Of a stretch of DNA of 64,000 bases, positions 7,185 through 15,557 are shown piece after piece. How positions within the stretch are numbered: position 1 is the first letter of the stretch; each line of letters starts with the position of its first letter. Origin of the DNA: APNM01 sp040361335 (GTDB lineage: Bacteria > Pseudomonadota > Gammaproteobacteria > Nevskiales > Salinisphaeraceae); assembly GCF_040361335.1 (NCBI RefSeq), contig NZ_APNM01000001.1:1-64000 (forward strand), in the 5' to 3' direction. The position numbers and the translations under genes were made by a program. The notes beneath the pieces are model-generated. The model saw nothing but the letters and a program-made list of their open reading frames with translations. It was not told the DNA's origin and ran no database searches.

Positions 7185-9530
7185 TCATTCCGGGAAAGAT
7201 ATGCCGCCGTGAATGGCGGGACCGACCAGCTGAAGCGACTGGCCGCCCGAGAACGTTGGCGCGGGCAGTGGCCCGAGGTATCCACCGAAGGACAGATAAG
7301 CAACAACCGCGAACGCATTGGCGTTCTTCGTGGAAATCACGAGCCGACCGTTCTGCTCGAAGGCCACCGGGCCATAGGCCTGTACATTGATATCCTGCTG
7401 TGGAATCAAAGTATCGAGTCCCAGAGGATTCTCTGCGCCGTCAGGCCCGCTGACCGTGACCGTCAGATCGGCCACGAAACAGGGGGCGTAGTGATAATCC
7501 TCGCCCTGCAGGTCGGTGCCGGTGCATTCGGGGACGATGTAGCCCGTCTGTGGCCGGCCCGTCGAATCACCCTGCTCGTCGAGCGCGTGGGGGAATCGCA
7601 GCAACAAGCGGCCCGTTGGCGCCTGGTTGGCAGCCTGGAGATGCGTGATCGAGATCAAACCACCGGGCAACAAATCGACGGGCACGCAGCTATCCGGGAT
7701 GCCGGTCCCCAGGACGGATGTGCCGTCGTCGAAGCGCACGTCGGCGGCCGCGGCACAGGATTCGCCCTGGAGGCGTTCTCGTATGGCCGTCGGGGCCCCA
7801 CCGCTCAGGTAGCCTACGTCCGCAAAACGATTGGACGTCGCGACACGACCGGGACTCAGACCAATGACCGTAAACGCATACGCGATGTTCGCCTGTTGTA
7901 TCCGCTCTCGACCCAGAGCGTCGTTAAACAGTGGAATGGTACCACCCGAACCGCGAAGATATGTCTTTTCGTCGGTATTCGCGCCGGTAACAATCGCATC
8001 CAACCCGTTCGGCGATGTTGAAGTCACGCCCCCGCTCTGTTGACTATCGAAAAAACCGTTGCCGTTTGTGTCGGTTTCCGGCAAAGCCCGCGTGGTTGCA
8101 TAGAAATCGCGAGTCGGCGCGGCGCCTTCGAATGGCATCATGACATCAGGCCCGCCCTGACCACGGTTATCGTCGTAACAGAAGGGAGAACTAGTCGGGT
8201 CTAAATCCGGGTCAAAGCAAGTAGAACCGGCGGCTCCCACTCTGCCGGTACTACGGGTGCCCGTTCCCAGCAACGGATTAGTATTCAGCCGCAATCCGTT
8301 CTGACCGAGAATCGTCGCGCCGGTGTTGCACGCCGTGCCCGTGCTCCCATTGGCCGGATCGTCGCTGCCGCAGATCACCGTCCAGTAGCGCTGACCTTTC
8401 GCAAAACCGTCCACGGGTCGGAAGGTAAAGCCGCGAGTCAACGACTGATTCGGCGTGAGCAGGGACAAGCCGCCGTCCACCACGCCGGTGCAGTTGCCGC
8501 TGTCGTCCATCATCTGGATCGCCACGGTCGCATCGCTGACCGTGTTGACGTTCCCGCCGTTGCCCCCAATCAGGCAGCCGTCCGCCAACCGGATAGTGTC
8601 GGCCCGGACCGGCTTGGAAAAGTAGGCGTCCACGGCCACGTTCGCCGGCTGTGGGAACACGGGGTAGTTGATGACCGCCCCCACGGGCGCCGGGAACTGG
8701 ACCACAGCGTCGTCGATGCCAGGGAAATTGGCGGGTGCCTCTTCCGTGCCTAATGCCGGCGGCGCAGGTAACTCACCCGGCATCGCCGGGTCGTCACCGA
8801 CACAGCGTCCCGCCACGTCGCCGCCGCTACGGAAATCCGACGCCGGCTCGTCCGAGGCCGGCTTTAGGGCGCACGGCAGGCCGGGAGTCAGCACGGTCAG
8901 GAAGGGTGCCGTCTGGCGTACGACTTCCCGCTGCGTCGGATCGACCGTGCTCGGCTGGCCATCGGCACCGACGGGCACGACCATGGGCTCGGTGTTGAAG
9001 GTGATGTCCGGGTAGCTGCCCGCCAGCGTGTTGCCCGCGAGATCGGTTATACCGAAGCCCACCTGCACGGTGTACTGGGTATCGGGCGCGAGCGGCTCGA
9101 CCGGATCGATAACCACCCTCGACCCCTCACTGCGCAGGGGCACCGGCACCTCGGTGCTGTCCGCGTTGTTGATGAGCATGATGTTGGCATCAAGGCTCGT
9201 CGGGTCCACCGGCTCGGAAAAGGTGATCGATGGGCTGGATCGCAGCGGGAAGCTGTCCGCCCGGGGTTCGGTGAAGGTGTAGAACGTGGTCTCGCTGGGC
9301 TCGTCGCCATCGGGATCGAGTGCATCGCTTGTTATCACCTCACGCAGAGTCAATGCCTCGATGCAATCGGCTTCCGGCGCCGAGAGCGTCGTCAGGTCGG
9401 GCACGCCGCTGACCGCCTCGCTGTATTCGAAGCCCTCGGTGTTGAAGGTGTAGGCACAGGCACTCGGATACTGCGCGGTGATCCGTGGGGCGGTGACATC
9501 CCCGCCGCTGTCGGTCGACGGGGACGACAA
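7185..9530 (-). CDS. Ig-like (Big_5/SbsA-type) protein, paralogue C, lacking a recognisable 5' end
   Basis: The TTG at 9530 matches the only start candidate of paralogue B, giving 781 residues. The frame stays open to an ATG at 9617, but that stretch runs through the terminator hairpin (9580–9599), and the shared spacer differs from paralogue B by one C, so it does not behave like coding sequence. Order: PRITAQYPSAC block, Big_5 domain (ITFSEPVDPTSLDANIML to ITDLAGNTLAGSY), second Ig-like unit (YFSKPVRADTI to LRLNTNPLLGTGTR), loop DTNGNGFFD, conserved C-terminus LQLVGPAIHGGISFPE. No signal peptide. It lies directly downstream of the terminator of paralogue D. Function unknown. Confidence 0.7.
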   Translation of the reverse strand: MSSPSTDSGGDVTAPRITAQYPSACAYTFNTEGFEYSEAVSGVPDLTTLSAPEADCIEALTLREVITSDALDPDGDEPSETTFYTFTEPRADSFPLRSSPSITFSEPVDPTSLDANIMLINNADSTEVPVPLRSEGSRVVIDPVEPLAPDTQYTVQVGFGITDLAGNTLAGSYPDITFNTEPMVVPVGADGQPSTVDPTQREVVRQTAPFLTVLTPGLPCALKPASDEPASDFRSGGDVAGRCVGDDPAMPGELPAPPALGTEEAPANFPGIDDAVVQFPAPVGAVINYPVFPQPANVAVDAYFSKPVRADTIRLADGCLIGGNGGNVNTVSDATVAIQMMDDSGNCTGVVDGGLSLLTPNQSLTRGFTFRPVDGFAKGQRYWTVICGSDDPANGSTGTACNTGATILGQNGLRLNTNPLLGTGTRSTGRVGAAGSTCFDPDLDPTSSPFCYDDNRGQGGPDVMMPFEGAAPTRDFYATTRALPETDTNGNGFFDSQQSGGVTSTSPNGLDAIVTGANTDEKTYLRGSGGTIPLFNDALGRERIQQANIAYAFTVIGLSPGRVATSNRFADVGYLSGGAPTAIRERLQGESCAAAADVRFDDGTSVLGTGIPDSCVPVDLLPGGLISITHLQAANQAPTGRLLLRFPHALDEQGDSTGRPQTGYIVPECTGTDLQGEDYHYAPCFVADLTVTVSGPDGAENPLGLDTLIPQQDINVQAYGPVAFEQNGRLVISTKNANAFAVVAYLSFGGYLGPLPAPTFSGGQSLQLVGPAIHGGISFPE

Positions 9531-9573
9531 TCGTTGCCGGGCGGGGGGAATGCAGAAGCGCGTGTTAGAGGAC

Positions 9574-9636
9574 AAAAAAGGGGAGGCCGAAGCCTCCCCT
9601 TGTTCAAGGTGGATCAAACAAATGTGTCCGATCCCT
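9574..9636 (-). terminator. Two-hairpin terminator element between paralogues D and C
   Basis: On the minus strand: stem GGATCGGACA with TGTTTGATCC, then GGGGAGGC–TTCG–GCCTCCCC (9580–9599) and six T (9574–9579). The REP stem is the longest of the set (10 bp, two G·U pairs). Confidence 0.9.
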
Positions 9637-9651
9637 TGTCTCGCCTCTGCC

Positions 9652-12024
9652 TTATTTCGGGAAAGAGATGCCGCCGTGGATGGCGGGGCCGACCAGCTGA
9701 AGCGACTGACCGCCCGCGAACGTCGGTGTCGGGAGTGTCGCGGCGGTGAACCCCATAAAGTTTAGATAGGCGACAGGCGCAAAGACATTGGCGTTCTTCG
9801 TCGAGATCACGAGCCGGCCGTTCTGCTCGAAGGCCACCGGCCCATAGGCCTGCACGTTGATATCCTGTTGCGGAATCAAAGTCTCGAGTCCACCAGGGTT
9901 CGTCGAGCCGTCATTGCCGACGACCGTGACCGTCAGATCGGCCACGAAACAGGGTGCGTAGCGGTAGTCCTCGCCCTGCAGGTCGGTGCCGGTGCATTCC
10001 GGGACGATGTAGCCCGTCTGCGGCCGGTCCGTCGAATTGCCCTGCTCGTCGAGCGCATAGGGGAATCGCAGCAACACGCGGCCCGTTTTGCCAATACCGC
10101 CACCCGTAAGATTCGAAATTGTGGTCAGGCCACCGGGCAACAGGTCGACGGGCACACAGGTGTCCGGGGCACTGGCGCCGAGGACGGAGGTGCCATCGTC
10201 GAAGCGCACCTCCGCCGCCGCGGCACAGGATTCGCCGTCTACGCGTTCGCGTATGGCCGTCGGGACCCCGCCCCCCAGGTAACCTACGTCCGCAGCACGA
10301 TTCGTTTCCCCCGCACGGTGTGGGATCAGGCCAATACCCGTAAACACATAGGCAATGTTCGCCTGTTGTATTCGCTCCACACCGAACGCATCGTTGAACG
10401 GCATTCTTGAGCCGGTCTGTTCGTCGGTATGCTCGCCGGTGACAAGCGCGGTGAGTCCGTTCGGGGATGTCGAATTTAACTCTTCGACCAGCTGATTATC
10501 CAGATAGCCATTGCCGTTGGTGTCGGTTTCCGGCAAGGCCAGCGTGGTTGCGTAGAAATCGCGCGTCGGCGCCGTGCCGTCGAACGGCATCGTGATATCA
10601 GGTCCACCCTGTCCCCGATTATCGTCGTAGCACGAGAGATTACGTCCCGCGTCGGGGTCAAAGCAGGAATCGCCCTCGGTCTGCGCAGAACCTATGGAGC
10701 GGGTGCCGGTCCCCAGCAATGGATTGGTATTCAGCCGCAATCCGTTCTGGCCGAGAATCGTCGTGCTCGTATTACACGACGTGCCCGTGCTGCCGTTGAC
10801 AGGATCGTCACTGCCGCAGATCACGGTCCAGTAACGCTGGCCCTCCGCGAAACCGCCGACCGGTCGGAAAGTGAAGCCCCGCGTGAGCGGCTCGTTCGGC
10901 GTGAGCATGGACAAGCGGCCGTCCACCACGCCGGTGCAGTTGCCGCTGTCGTCCATCACCTGGATCGCCACGGTGGCGTCGTTGACCGTATTGGCGTTCC
11001 CGCCGTTGCCCCCGATCAGACAGCCGTCCGCCAATCGGATGGTGTCGGCCCGGACCGGCTTGGAAAAGTAGGCGTCCACGGCCACGTTCGCCGGCTGTGG
11101 GAACACGGGGTAGTTGATGACCGACCCCACCGGTGCCGGCAACTGGACCACGGCCTCGTCGATGCCTGGGAAATTGGCGGGCGCTTCTTCCGTGCCCAAC
11201 GGTGGCGGCGCGGGGAACTCACCTTCCGCTGCCGGGTCGTCGCCGACACAGCGCCCCGCCGTATCACCGCCGGTGCGGAAATCTGAAGCCGGCTCGTCCG
11301 ACGCTGGCTTCAGGGCACACGGCATGCCGGGCGTCAGCACGGTCAGGAAGGGTGCCGCCTGGCGCACGGGTTCCCGCTCGGTCGGATCGACGTCGCTGGG
11401 CTGACCATCGGGGCCGACCGGCACAACCATGGGCTCGGTGTTGAAGGTGATGTCCGGAAAGCTGCCTTCCAGCGTGTTACCGGCGAGATCGGTTATGCCA
11501 AAGCCCACCTGTACGGTGTACTGGGTATCGGGCGCGAGCGCGTCGAGCGGGTCGATGACCACGCTCGACCCTTCGCTGCGCAGATGCACCGGCACTTCGG
11601 TGCTGTCCGCGTTGTTGATGAGCATGATGTTGGCATCGAGGCTCATCGGGTCCACCGGCTCGGAAAAGGTGATCGACGGGCTGGACCGCAGCGGCAGGCT
11701 GTCTGCTCTGGGCTCGGTGAAGTTGTAGATCGTGGTGATAACGTGCTGCGGATCATCTGGATCGAGCGGATCGCTTGTTACATCCTCGCGCAGAGTCAAT
11801 GCCTCGATGCAATCGGCTTCCGGCGCCGAAAGCGTCGTCAGACCCGTCTCGCCGCTGACGGCATCGCTGTATTCGAATCCTTCGGTGTTGAAGGTGTAGA
11901 GGCAACTGCTCGGATACTGGGCTGTGATGCGCGGCCCGACGACATCGCCGGTGGTGCCCTCGGCCGGGGCTTCGAGACGCAGCCGGAAGTTGGTGGTGGC
12001 AGTGTCGGTCCGATTGACCGACTT
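9652..12024 (-). CDS. Ig-like (Big_5/SbsA-type) protein, paralogue D, 5'-truncated open frame
   Basis: The frame is open for 790 codons from just after a TGA (12025–12027) to the TAA at 9652, but contains no ATG or GTG until deep inside; the first TTG is at 11799. Homology to the other paralogues begins at PRITAQYPSSCLYTF, so the missing part is only the extreme N-terminus and any signal peptide. Domain order is as in paralogue C, with loop DTNGNGYLD and C-terminus GGISFPK. The last ~120 residues are nearly identical to paralogue A, also at DNA level. Upstream is the unrelated DUF6918 gene on the same strand. Probably a truncated gene or silent cassette. Confidence 0.68.
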   Translation of the reverse strand, partial: KSVNRTDTATTNFRLRLEAPAEGTTGDVVGPRITAQYPSSCLYTFNTEGFEYSDAVSGETGLTTLSAPEADCIEALTLREDVTSDPLDPDDPQHVITTIYNFTEPRADSLPLRSSPSITFSEPVDPMSLDANIMLINNADSTEVPVHLRSEGSSVVIDPLDALAPDTQYTVQVGFGITDLAGNTLEGSFPDITFNTEPMVVPVGPDGQPSDVDPTEREPVRQAAPFLTVLTPGMPCALKPASDEPASDFRTGGDTAGRCVGDDPAAEGEFPAPPPLGTEEAPANFPGIDEAVVQLPAPVGSVINYPVFPQPANVAVDAYFSKPVRADTIRLADGCLIGGNGGNANTVNDATVAIQVMDDSGNCTGVVDGRLSMLTPNEPLTRGFTFRPVGGFAEGQRYWTVICGSDDPVNGSTGTSCNTSTTILGQNGLRLNTNPLLGTGTRSIGSAQTEGDSCFDPDAGRNLSCYDDNRGQGGPDITMPFDGTAPTRDFYATTLALPETDTNGNGYLDNQLVEELNSTSPNGLTALVTGEHTDEQTGSRMPFNDAFGVERIQQANIAYVFTGIGLIPHRAGETNRAADVGYLGGGVPTAIRERVDGESCAAAAEVRFDDGTSVLGASAPDTCVPVDLLPGGLTTISNLTGGGIGKTGRVLLRFPYALDEQGNSTDRPQTGYIVPECTGTDLQGEDYRYAPCFVADLTVTVVGNDGSTNPGGLETLIPQQDINVQAYGPVAFEQNGRLVISTKNANVFAPVAYLNFMGFTAATLPTPTFAGGQSLQLVGPAIHGGISFPK

Positions 12025-12031
12025 TCAAGTT

Positions 12032-12051
12032 GGGCGGCTGAGATGCCGCCC
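12032..12051. terminator. GC-rich hairpin, possible terminator after the DUF6918 gene
   Basis: GGGCGGC and GCCGCCC form a perfect 7-bp stem around a 6-nt loop, between the DUF6918 stop and paralogue D. There is no T-run, so terminator function is uncertain. It marks the edge of the truncated paralogue. Confidence 0.35.
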
Positions 12052-12073
12052 CGCTATGGCTCCGGAGGGGAGG

Positions 12074-12514
12074 TTAGAGGTGACGCTCCAGCACGGCGAC
12101 CACGGCCGGCAGCGAGCGCACGACCTCGGCGCGGGCCCGGCCGCGCAGTTTGCCGTAGAGGTTGCGCACGGCGCGGTTCTCGACCCGCTCGATGCGGCGG
12201 TCGGTGACCGCGAGCAGGCTGTCGGCGACGTCGCCGTCGCGGGCCAACAGGTGGGGGCCGAGGGCCTCGCCGGCGGCTTCGGCCTCGGCGTGGTAGGGAT
12301 CGAGGGCGCGGGCGAATGCCGGCAACAGGTAGCGCAGGGCGCGTTCCACCAGGTCGGGGCGGGCGCGCCGGACGAGGTTGAAGCCGGTGCGTATCACCGG
12401 CCCGCGCCGGCCGATCTCGTCGCGCACGACGGCGGCGCAGTCGGCGACCAGCGGCTCGAAGGTGCCGGGGGCGAGCAGGCGTTCGGAGGGCGGTCGGCTC
12501 ATCGTCGGTGTCAT
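12074..12514 (-). CDS. DUF6918-like small helical protein
   Basis: 146 residues from ATG at 12514, which overlaps the DUF3301 stop as ATGA. The pattern LLAVTDRRIERVENRAVRNLYGKL (given here only as its core VTDRRIER / AVRNLYGKLRGRA) and the end LPAVVAVLERHL resemble DUF6918 proteins. It looks all-helical and cytoplasmic, without signal or membrane segment. Function unknown. Translational coupling suggests it is made together with the DUF3301 protein. Confidence 0.65.
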   Translation of the reverse strand: MTPTMSRPPSERLLAPGTFEPLVADCAAVVRDEIGRRGPVIRTGFNLVRRARPDLVERALRYLLPAFARALDPYHAEAEAAGEALGPHLLARDGDVADSLLAVTDRRIERVENRAVRNLYGKLRGRARAEVVRSLPAVVAVLERHL

Positions 12515-12837
12515 TCCGGGTCGGGGTCCGGGAAAGGATACGGGTCGAGGTGTACTCGCGCGATGCGGCGGGCCCGCATCTCGACCTCGCCGGCGTAGCG
12601 TCGGTCGCCGGCGACGAAGAACTCGAAGCCGTAGGTTCGGCGCAGGCACAGGCCGCCGCCCGGGGCGCGCGCCGGACGCAGGCGTTTGAGGGCCAGCTCG
12701 TCGATGAAGCCGACGCCGGCCTCGGCGCAGGCCTTGCGCGCCGCCCGCCGGGCGGTCGTGCGGGCGCCCAGATTGTGCCACCAGGCCAGGCCGGCCAGGG
12801 CGAGCAGGAGCAGCAGGCCGATCCCGTTCAGGCCCAC
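12511..12837 (-). CDS. DUF3301 small membrane-anchored protein
   Basis: 108 residues. One N-terminal hydrophobic segment (GLLLLLALAGLAWW) followed by a basic cytoplasmic part with the family pattern LKRLRPARAP…LCLRRTYGFEF and YAGEVEMRARRI. DUF3301 proteins are small gammaproteobacterial inner-membrane proteins of unknown role. It lies 4 bp after the pilin gene and overlaps the next gene by 4 nt, so the three genes form one minus-strand unit. Confidence 0.8.
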   Translation of the reverse strand: MGLNGIGLLLLLALAGLAWWHNLGARTTARRAARKACAEAGVGFIDELALKRLRPARAPGGGLCLRRTYGFEFFVAGDRRYAGEVEMRARRIARVHLDPYPFPDPDPE

Positions 12838-12841
12838 GGTG

Positions 12842-13384
12842 TTACCAGTTCCAGTCGTCCACGCTGCCCTTGCGGCAGTTGGCGGGCACGAACAGATGTC
12901 TCTGGGACTGTTCGTTCACGGTGCAGCGGAAGCGCACGGCGCCGTCGTCGCTCTTGATCTGCAGGTGCAGGCCGATGTCGACGTTGTTCCACTGCGGCTT
13001 CTGGTAAGAACGCAGCACCAGGGCGAAGCCGCCGGATTTGGGCTGATATTCCACCTGTTCCCAGATGTCGCTCTCGTAACCGAAAACGTGCTGGAAGGAC
13101 GCGGCGTCGCCGCCGTGAGCGGTGCCCGTGGCTTCCGGCCAGCCGAGTTCGGTGAAGTCGCGCGGCAGGCGCGAGACGTTGGCGTGGAAGGCCGCGATAT
13201 CCGGCTTCTTGGCACTGAGCAGGGTGAGGCCCTCGGTGACCTTGGCCCGGACCACGTAGTACTGGTAGGCCGGAATCGCGACGGCGGCCAGGATCGCGAC
13301 GATGGCTACCGCGATGAGCAGTTCGATCAGGCTGAAGCCACGGTTGCCGCAATGTGTGCGGGGCGCTTGTGCGGCATGTCCCAT
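12842..13384 (-). CDS. Type IV pilin-like protein with class III leader
   Basis: 180 residues from the ATG at 13384; a TTG six codons upstream at 13402 is possible. The leader ends CGNRG^FSLIELLIAVAIVAI, the prepilin-peptidase cleavage site with Phe+1 and Glu+5, followed by the ~20-residue hydrophobic α1 helix. The globular part has a C-terminal cysteine pair (RCTVNEQ … VPANC), as in the D-region loop of type IVa pilins. No assembly genes are nearby, so it could be a major or minor pilin or a pseudopilin. It would be cleaved at the inner membrane and built into an extracellular fibre. Confidence 0.85.
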   Translation of the reverse strand: MGHAAQAPRTHCGNRGFSLIELLIAVAIVAILAAVAIPAYQYYVVRAKVTEGLTLLSAKKPDIAAFHANVSRLPRDFTELGWPEATGTAHGGDAASFQHVFGYESDIWEQVEYQPKSGGFALVLRSYQKPQWNNVDIGLHLQIKSDDGAVRFRCTVNEQSQRHLFVPANCRKGSVDDWNW

Positions 13385-13532
13385 ATTGCTAAGTGACCGC
13401 AATTCCCGTTATCTGTCAAATATTTCCGCTGCCTCGCAGCGGTCGCCTGCCGGCCCCCGCGCGCGGGGCGGCGCTGGCCGTACCCGCGCCCGTAGCGGTA
13501 TCTTTCCGGTCGAGCCCACGAAGGTGAATGCC

Positions 13533-13895
13533 ATGACATCGCGTGCCGTCCTCGCCCTGACCGTCCTGGCCGCGGCCCCGGCCGCCCTGGCGGCGCCCGC
13601 GGCCGGTGCCCGCTGGCTGGATATCGCCCTGGCGGTGGCCGCCGGCGTCCTGCTGTTGCTGGCCGTCTGGCTGTTCCTCCGCCAGCGCGGGCGCGGCGCC
13701 CGCCGCCGCGGTCCCGTGGAATTGCTGCAGGAGCTGGATATCGGCGGGCGCGAGCGCCTGCTGCTGGTCCGGGTGTCGGGCGAGTACTTGCTGCTGGGCG
13801 CGACCCAGGAGCGGATCAGCCTGCTGCGGCAACTCGAGCGGGCGCCGGTCCAGCCGGCGGCCGCCGACGAGAAACCGCGCGAGCCGACGCTCTAA
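13533..13895 (+). CDS. FliO-like membrane protein (orphan)
   Basis: 120 residues, ATG at 13533 preceded by AAGGTG. Layout: N-terminal signal-like hydrophobic stretch (to about residue 22), short linker, transmembrane helix (ALAVAAGVLLLLAVWLFL), basic RQRGRGARRR stop-transfer, then a small β domain (ELDIGGRERLLLVRVSG, YLLLGATQERISLLRQL). That last pattern is typical of FliO, which assists assembly of the FliP/Q/R flagellar export gate. No flagellar genes are in the window, so the job may differ. Confidence 0.6.
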   Translation: MTSRAVLALTVLAAAPAALAAPAAGARWLDIALAVAAGVLLLLAVWLFLRQRGRGARRRGPVELLQELDIGGRERLLLVRVSGEYLLLGATQERISLLRQLERAPVQPAAADEKPREPTL

Positions 13896-13928
13896 TCCGG
13901 CCCGTGTCGGGACGGGCGCGGACCGGGG

Positions 13929-14489
13929 TCAGGTCCCCGGTCCGTGGCGGCGCTCGCCCTCGTCGATGACGCCGTCGCGGTCCTTGTCCCAGGCGCCGTG
14001 GATGCCGGCCGTGACCTCGGTGCGGGTCAGGCCGCCCTCGTCGTCCGTGTTCCACAGGGCGAACACTTCGTCGACATCCAGCCGCTGCGCGAACTCCTCG
14101 CGCTGGATGCGGCCGTCGCCGTCGATGTCCCAGTGGTCGAAATCGGTGTTGTAGTCCTGTTCCAGCCAGAAGCGGCCGCTGTAGTCCCATTCGCTCTTGG
14201 CGATGGTGCCGTCCTTGTTCAGATCGACCATCGAGAAATGGGCGGTGACGTACTCCCCGCGGGACAGCCGGCCGTCGTCGTTGCGGTCCCAGTGCTTGAA
14301 GAAGCGGTCGGCGTCGAACGCCATCTTGAACTCGCCCAGGTCGATCAGGCCGTCGCCGTCCACGTCCACCTTGGCCATCGGGCCGCTGACGTAGGACGTG
14401 CCGCCGCCCACGGCCATCTCCTGCGCGGACGCGGCGGTGACCGTCGCGGCGAGTGCGGTGGCGGTGAGCCATGTCAGGCGATATCGCAT
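13929..14489 (-). CDS. Exported EF-hand calcium-binding protein
   Basis: 186 residues. Signal peptide of about 22 residues ending AASA. At least five canonical EF-hand loops follow: DVDGDGLIDLGEF, DRNDDGRLSRGEY, DLNKDGTIAKSEW, DIDGDGRIQREEF and DKDRDGVIDEGE, with a degenerate one (NTDDEGGLTRTE) before the last. Asp/Asn at loop positions 1, 3 and 5 and Glu at 12 predict Ca2+ binding in the periplasm or outside. It converges with the FliO-like gene. Function beyond calcium binding is unknown. Confidence 0.85.
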   Translation of the reverse strand: MRYRLTWLTATALAATVTAASAQEMAVGGGTSYVSGPMAKVDVDGDGLIDLGEFKMAFDADRFFKHWDRNDDGRLSRGEYVTAHFSMVDLNKDGTIAKSEWDYSGRFWLEQDYNTDFDHWDIDGDGRIQREEFAQRLDVDEVFALWNTDDEGGLTRTEVTAGIHGAWDKDRDGVIDEGERRHGPGT

Positions 14490-14643
14490 GTCGCCTCCCT
14501 AGAAGAAGCCTTACACGTCAACCTGAGGGGGCATAACGGTTATTCAACCGCTGCCGGCCTGGCGATGGTACCTTTTGTGCCGATAAAGTACCGTGTTCGC
14601 CGTCCCGTCGGCGGACGGATGCGAGAACGAGGAGAGTGCATCG

Positions 14644-15540
14644 ATGCGTGAGAATGTCGAATTCAAGACCGAGGACGGCGTCACCCTGCGGGGTTGGTGG
14701 TATCCCGGCGGCGCCGGGGGCAACGGCGCGACGGTGGTGATGGCCCACGGGTTTTCCGCCACCAAGGAGATGTACCTGGACGATTTCGCGGCCTTCTTTT
14801 CCGAGGCCGGCCTGAACGTGCTGGTCTACGACCACCGCAATCTCGGCGAATCCGACGGCCAGCCGCGCCAGGAGGTTGATCCCTGGCAACAGGTGCGCGA
14901 CTACCGCGACGCCATCACCTGGGTGGGCGACCGCGACGACGTGGACGCGGAGCGCATCGGTATCTGGGGCTCCAGCTACAGCGGCGGCCACGTGCTGATG
15001 GTGGCGGCGCTGGATCGGCGCGTGAAATGCGTGGTCTCGCAGGTGCCGCTGGTCAGCGGCGGCACCAGCGCTTCGCGCCTGGTGCGCTCGGACGCGCTGG
15101 TGGCGATGCGCGGGATGTTCGACGAGGACCGGCGCGCGCGCCTGGCCGGCGGGGCGCCGGGGATGTTGCCGGTGGTCGCGGAGAACGAGGGTGATCCCGC
15201 GGTGCTGCCCACCGAGGACTCGACCGATTTCTTCCTGAACCTGGATCCGGCGCGCAAGGCCAACTGGCGCAACGAGGTCACCCTGCGCTCGGTGGAGATG
15301 TTCACCGAGTACGAGCCCGGCGACTACGTCGCCCGCATCTGCCCCACGCCGCTGCTGATCGCGGCCGCGCGCGACGACGTGCTCACGGCCTTCGACCTCA
15401 CCGCGGCGGTCTACGAGAAGGCACTGCACCCGAAGAAGCTGGTGGTGCTGCCGGGCGGCCACTTCGAGGCCTACACCGGCGAGGCGTTCGCGATCTCGGC
15501 GCCGCAGCAGCGGGACTGGTTCCTGACGCACCTGACCTAG
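14644..15540 (+). CDS. α/β-hydrolase family protein
   Basis: 298 residues; ATG at 14644 with GAGGAG 8–13 nt upstream. Oxyanion region VMAHGFSATKEMYLDDFA, nucleophile elbow G-S-S-Y-S-G-G (Ser of GIWGSSYSGG), acidic residue in AARDDVLTA and catalytic His in PGGHFEAY complete a Ser–Asp–His triad. The N-terminal phrase FKTEDGVTLRGWWYP is common in BAAT/X-Pro-peptidase-like hydrolases. No signal peptide, so cytoplasmic; substrate unknown. Confidence 0.88.
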   Translation: MRENVEFKTEDGVTLRGWWYPGGAGGNGATVVMAHGFSATKEMYLDDFAAFFSEAGLNVLVYDHRNLGESDGQPRQEVDPWQQVRDYRDAITWVGDRDDVDAERIGIWGSSYSGGHVLMVAALDRRVKCVVSQVPLVSGGTSASRLVRSDALVAMRGMFDEDRRARLAGGAPGMLPVVAENEGDPAVLPTEDSTDFFLNLDPARKANWRNEVTLRSVEMFTEYEPGDYVARICPTPLLIAAARDDVLTAFDLTAAVYEKALHPKKLVVLPGGHFEAYTGEAFAISAPQQRDWFLTHLT

Positions 15541-15557
15541 CGAACCGCCGCCGATCG

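Noticed and set aside
9531..9617. ATG at 9617 as start of paralogue C
   Set aside because: The extra 29 codons run through the terminator hairpin, and the same spacer in paralogue B differs by one C, so the frame is not kept. Open only by chance.
1..12024. Diversity-generating retroelement as source of loop variation
   Set aside because: No reverse transcriptase, template repeat or adenine-biased substitution pattern was seen in the window. It could lie outside, but nothing here supports it.
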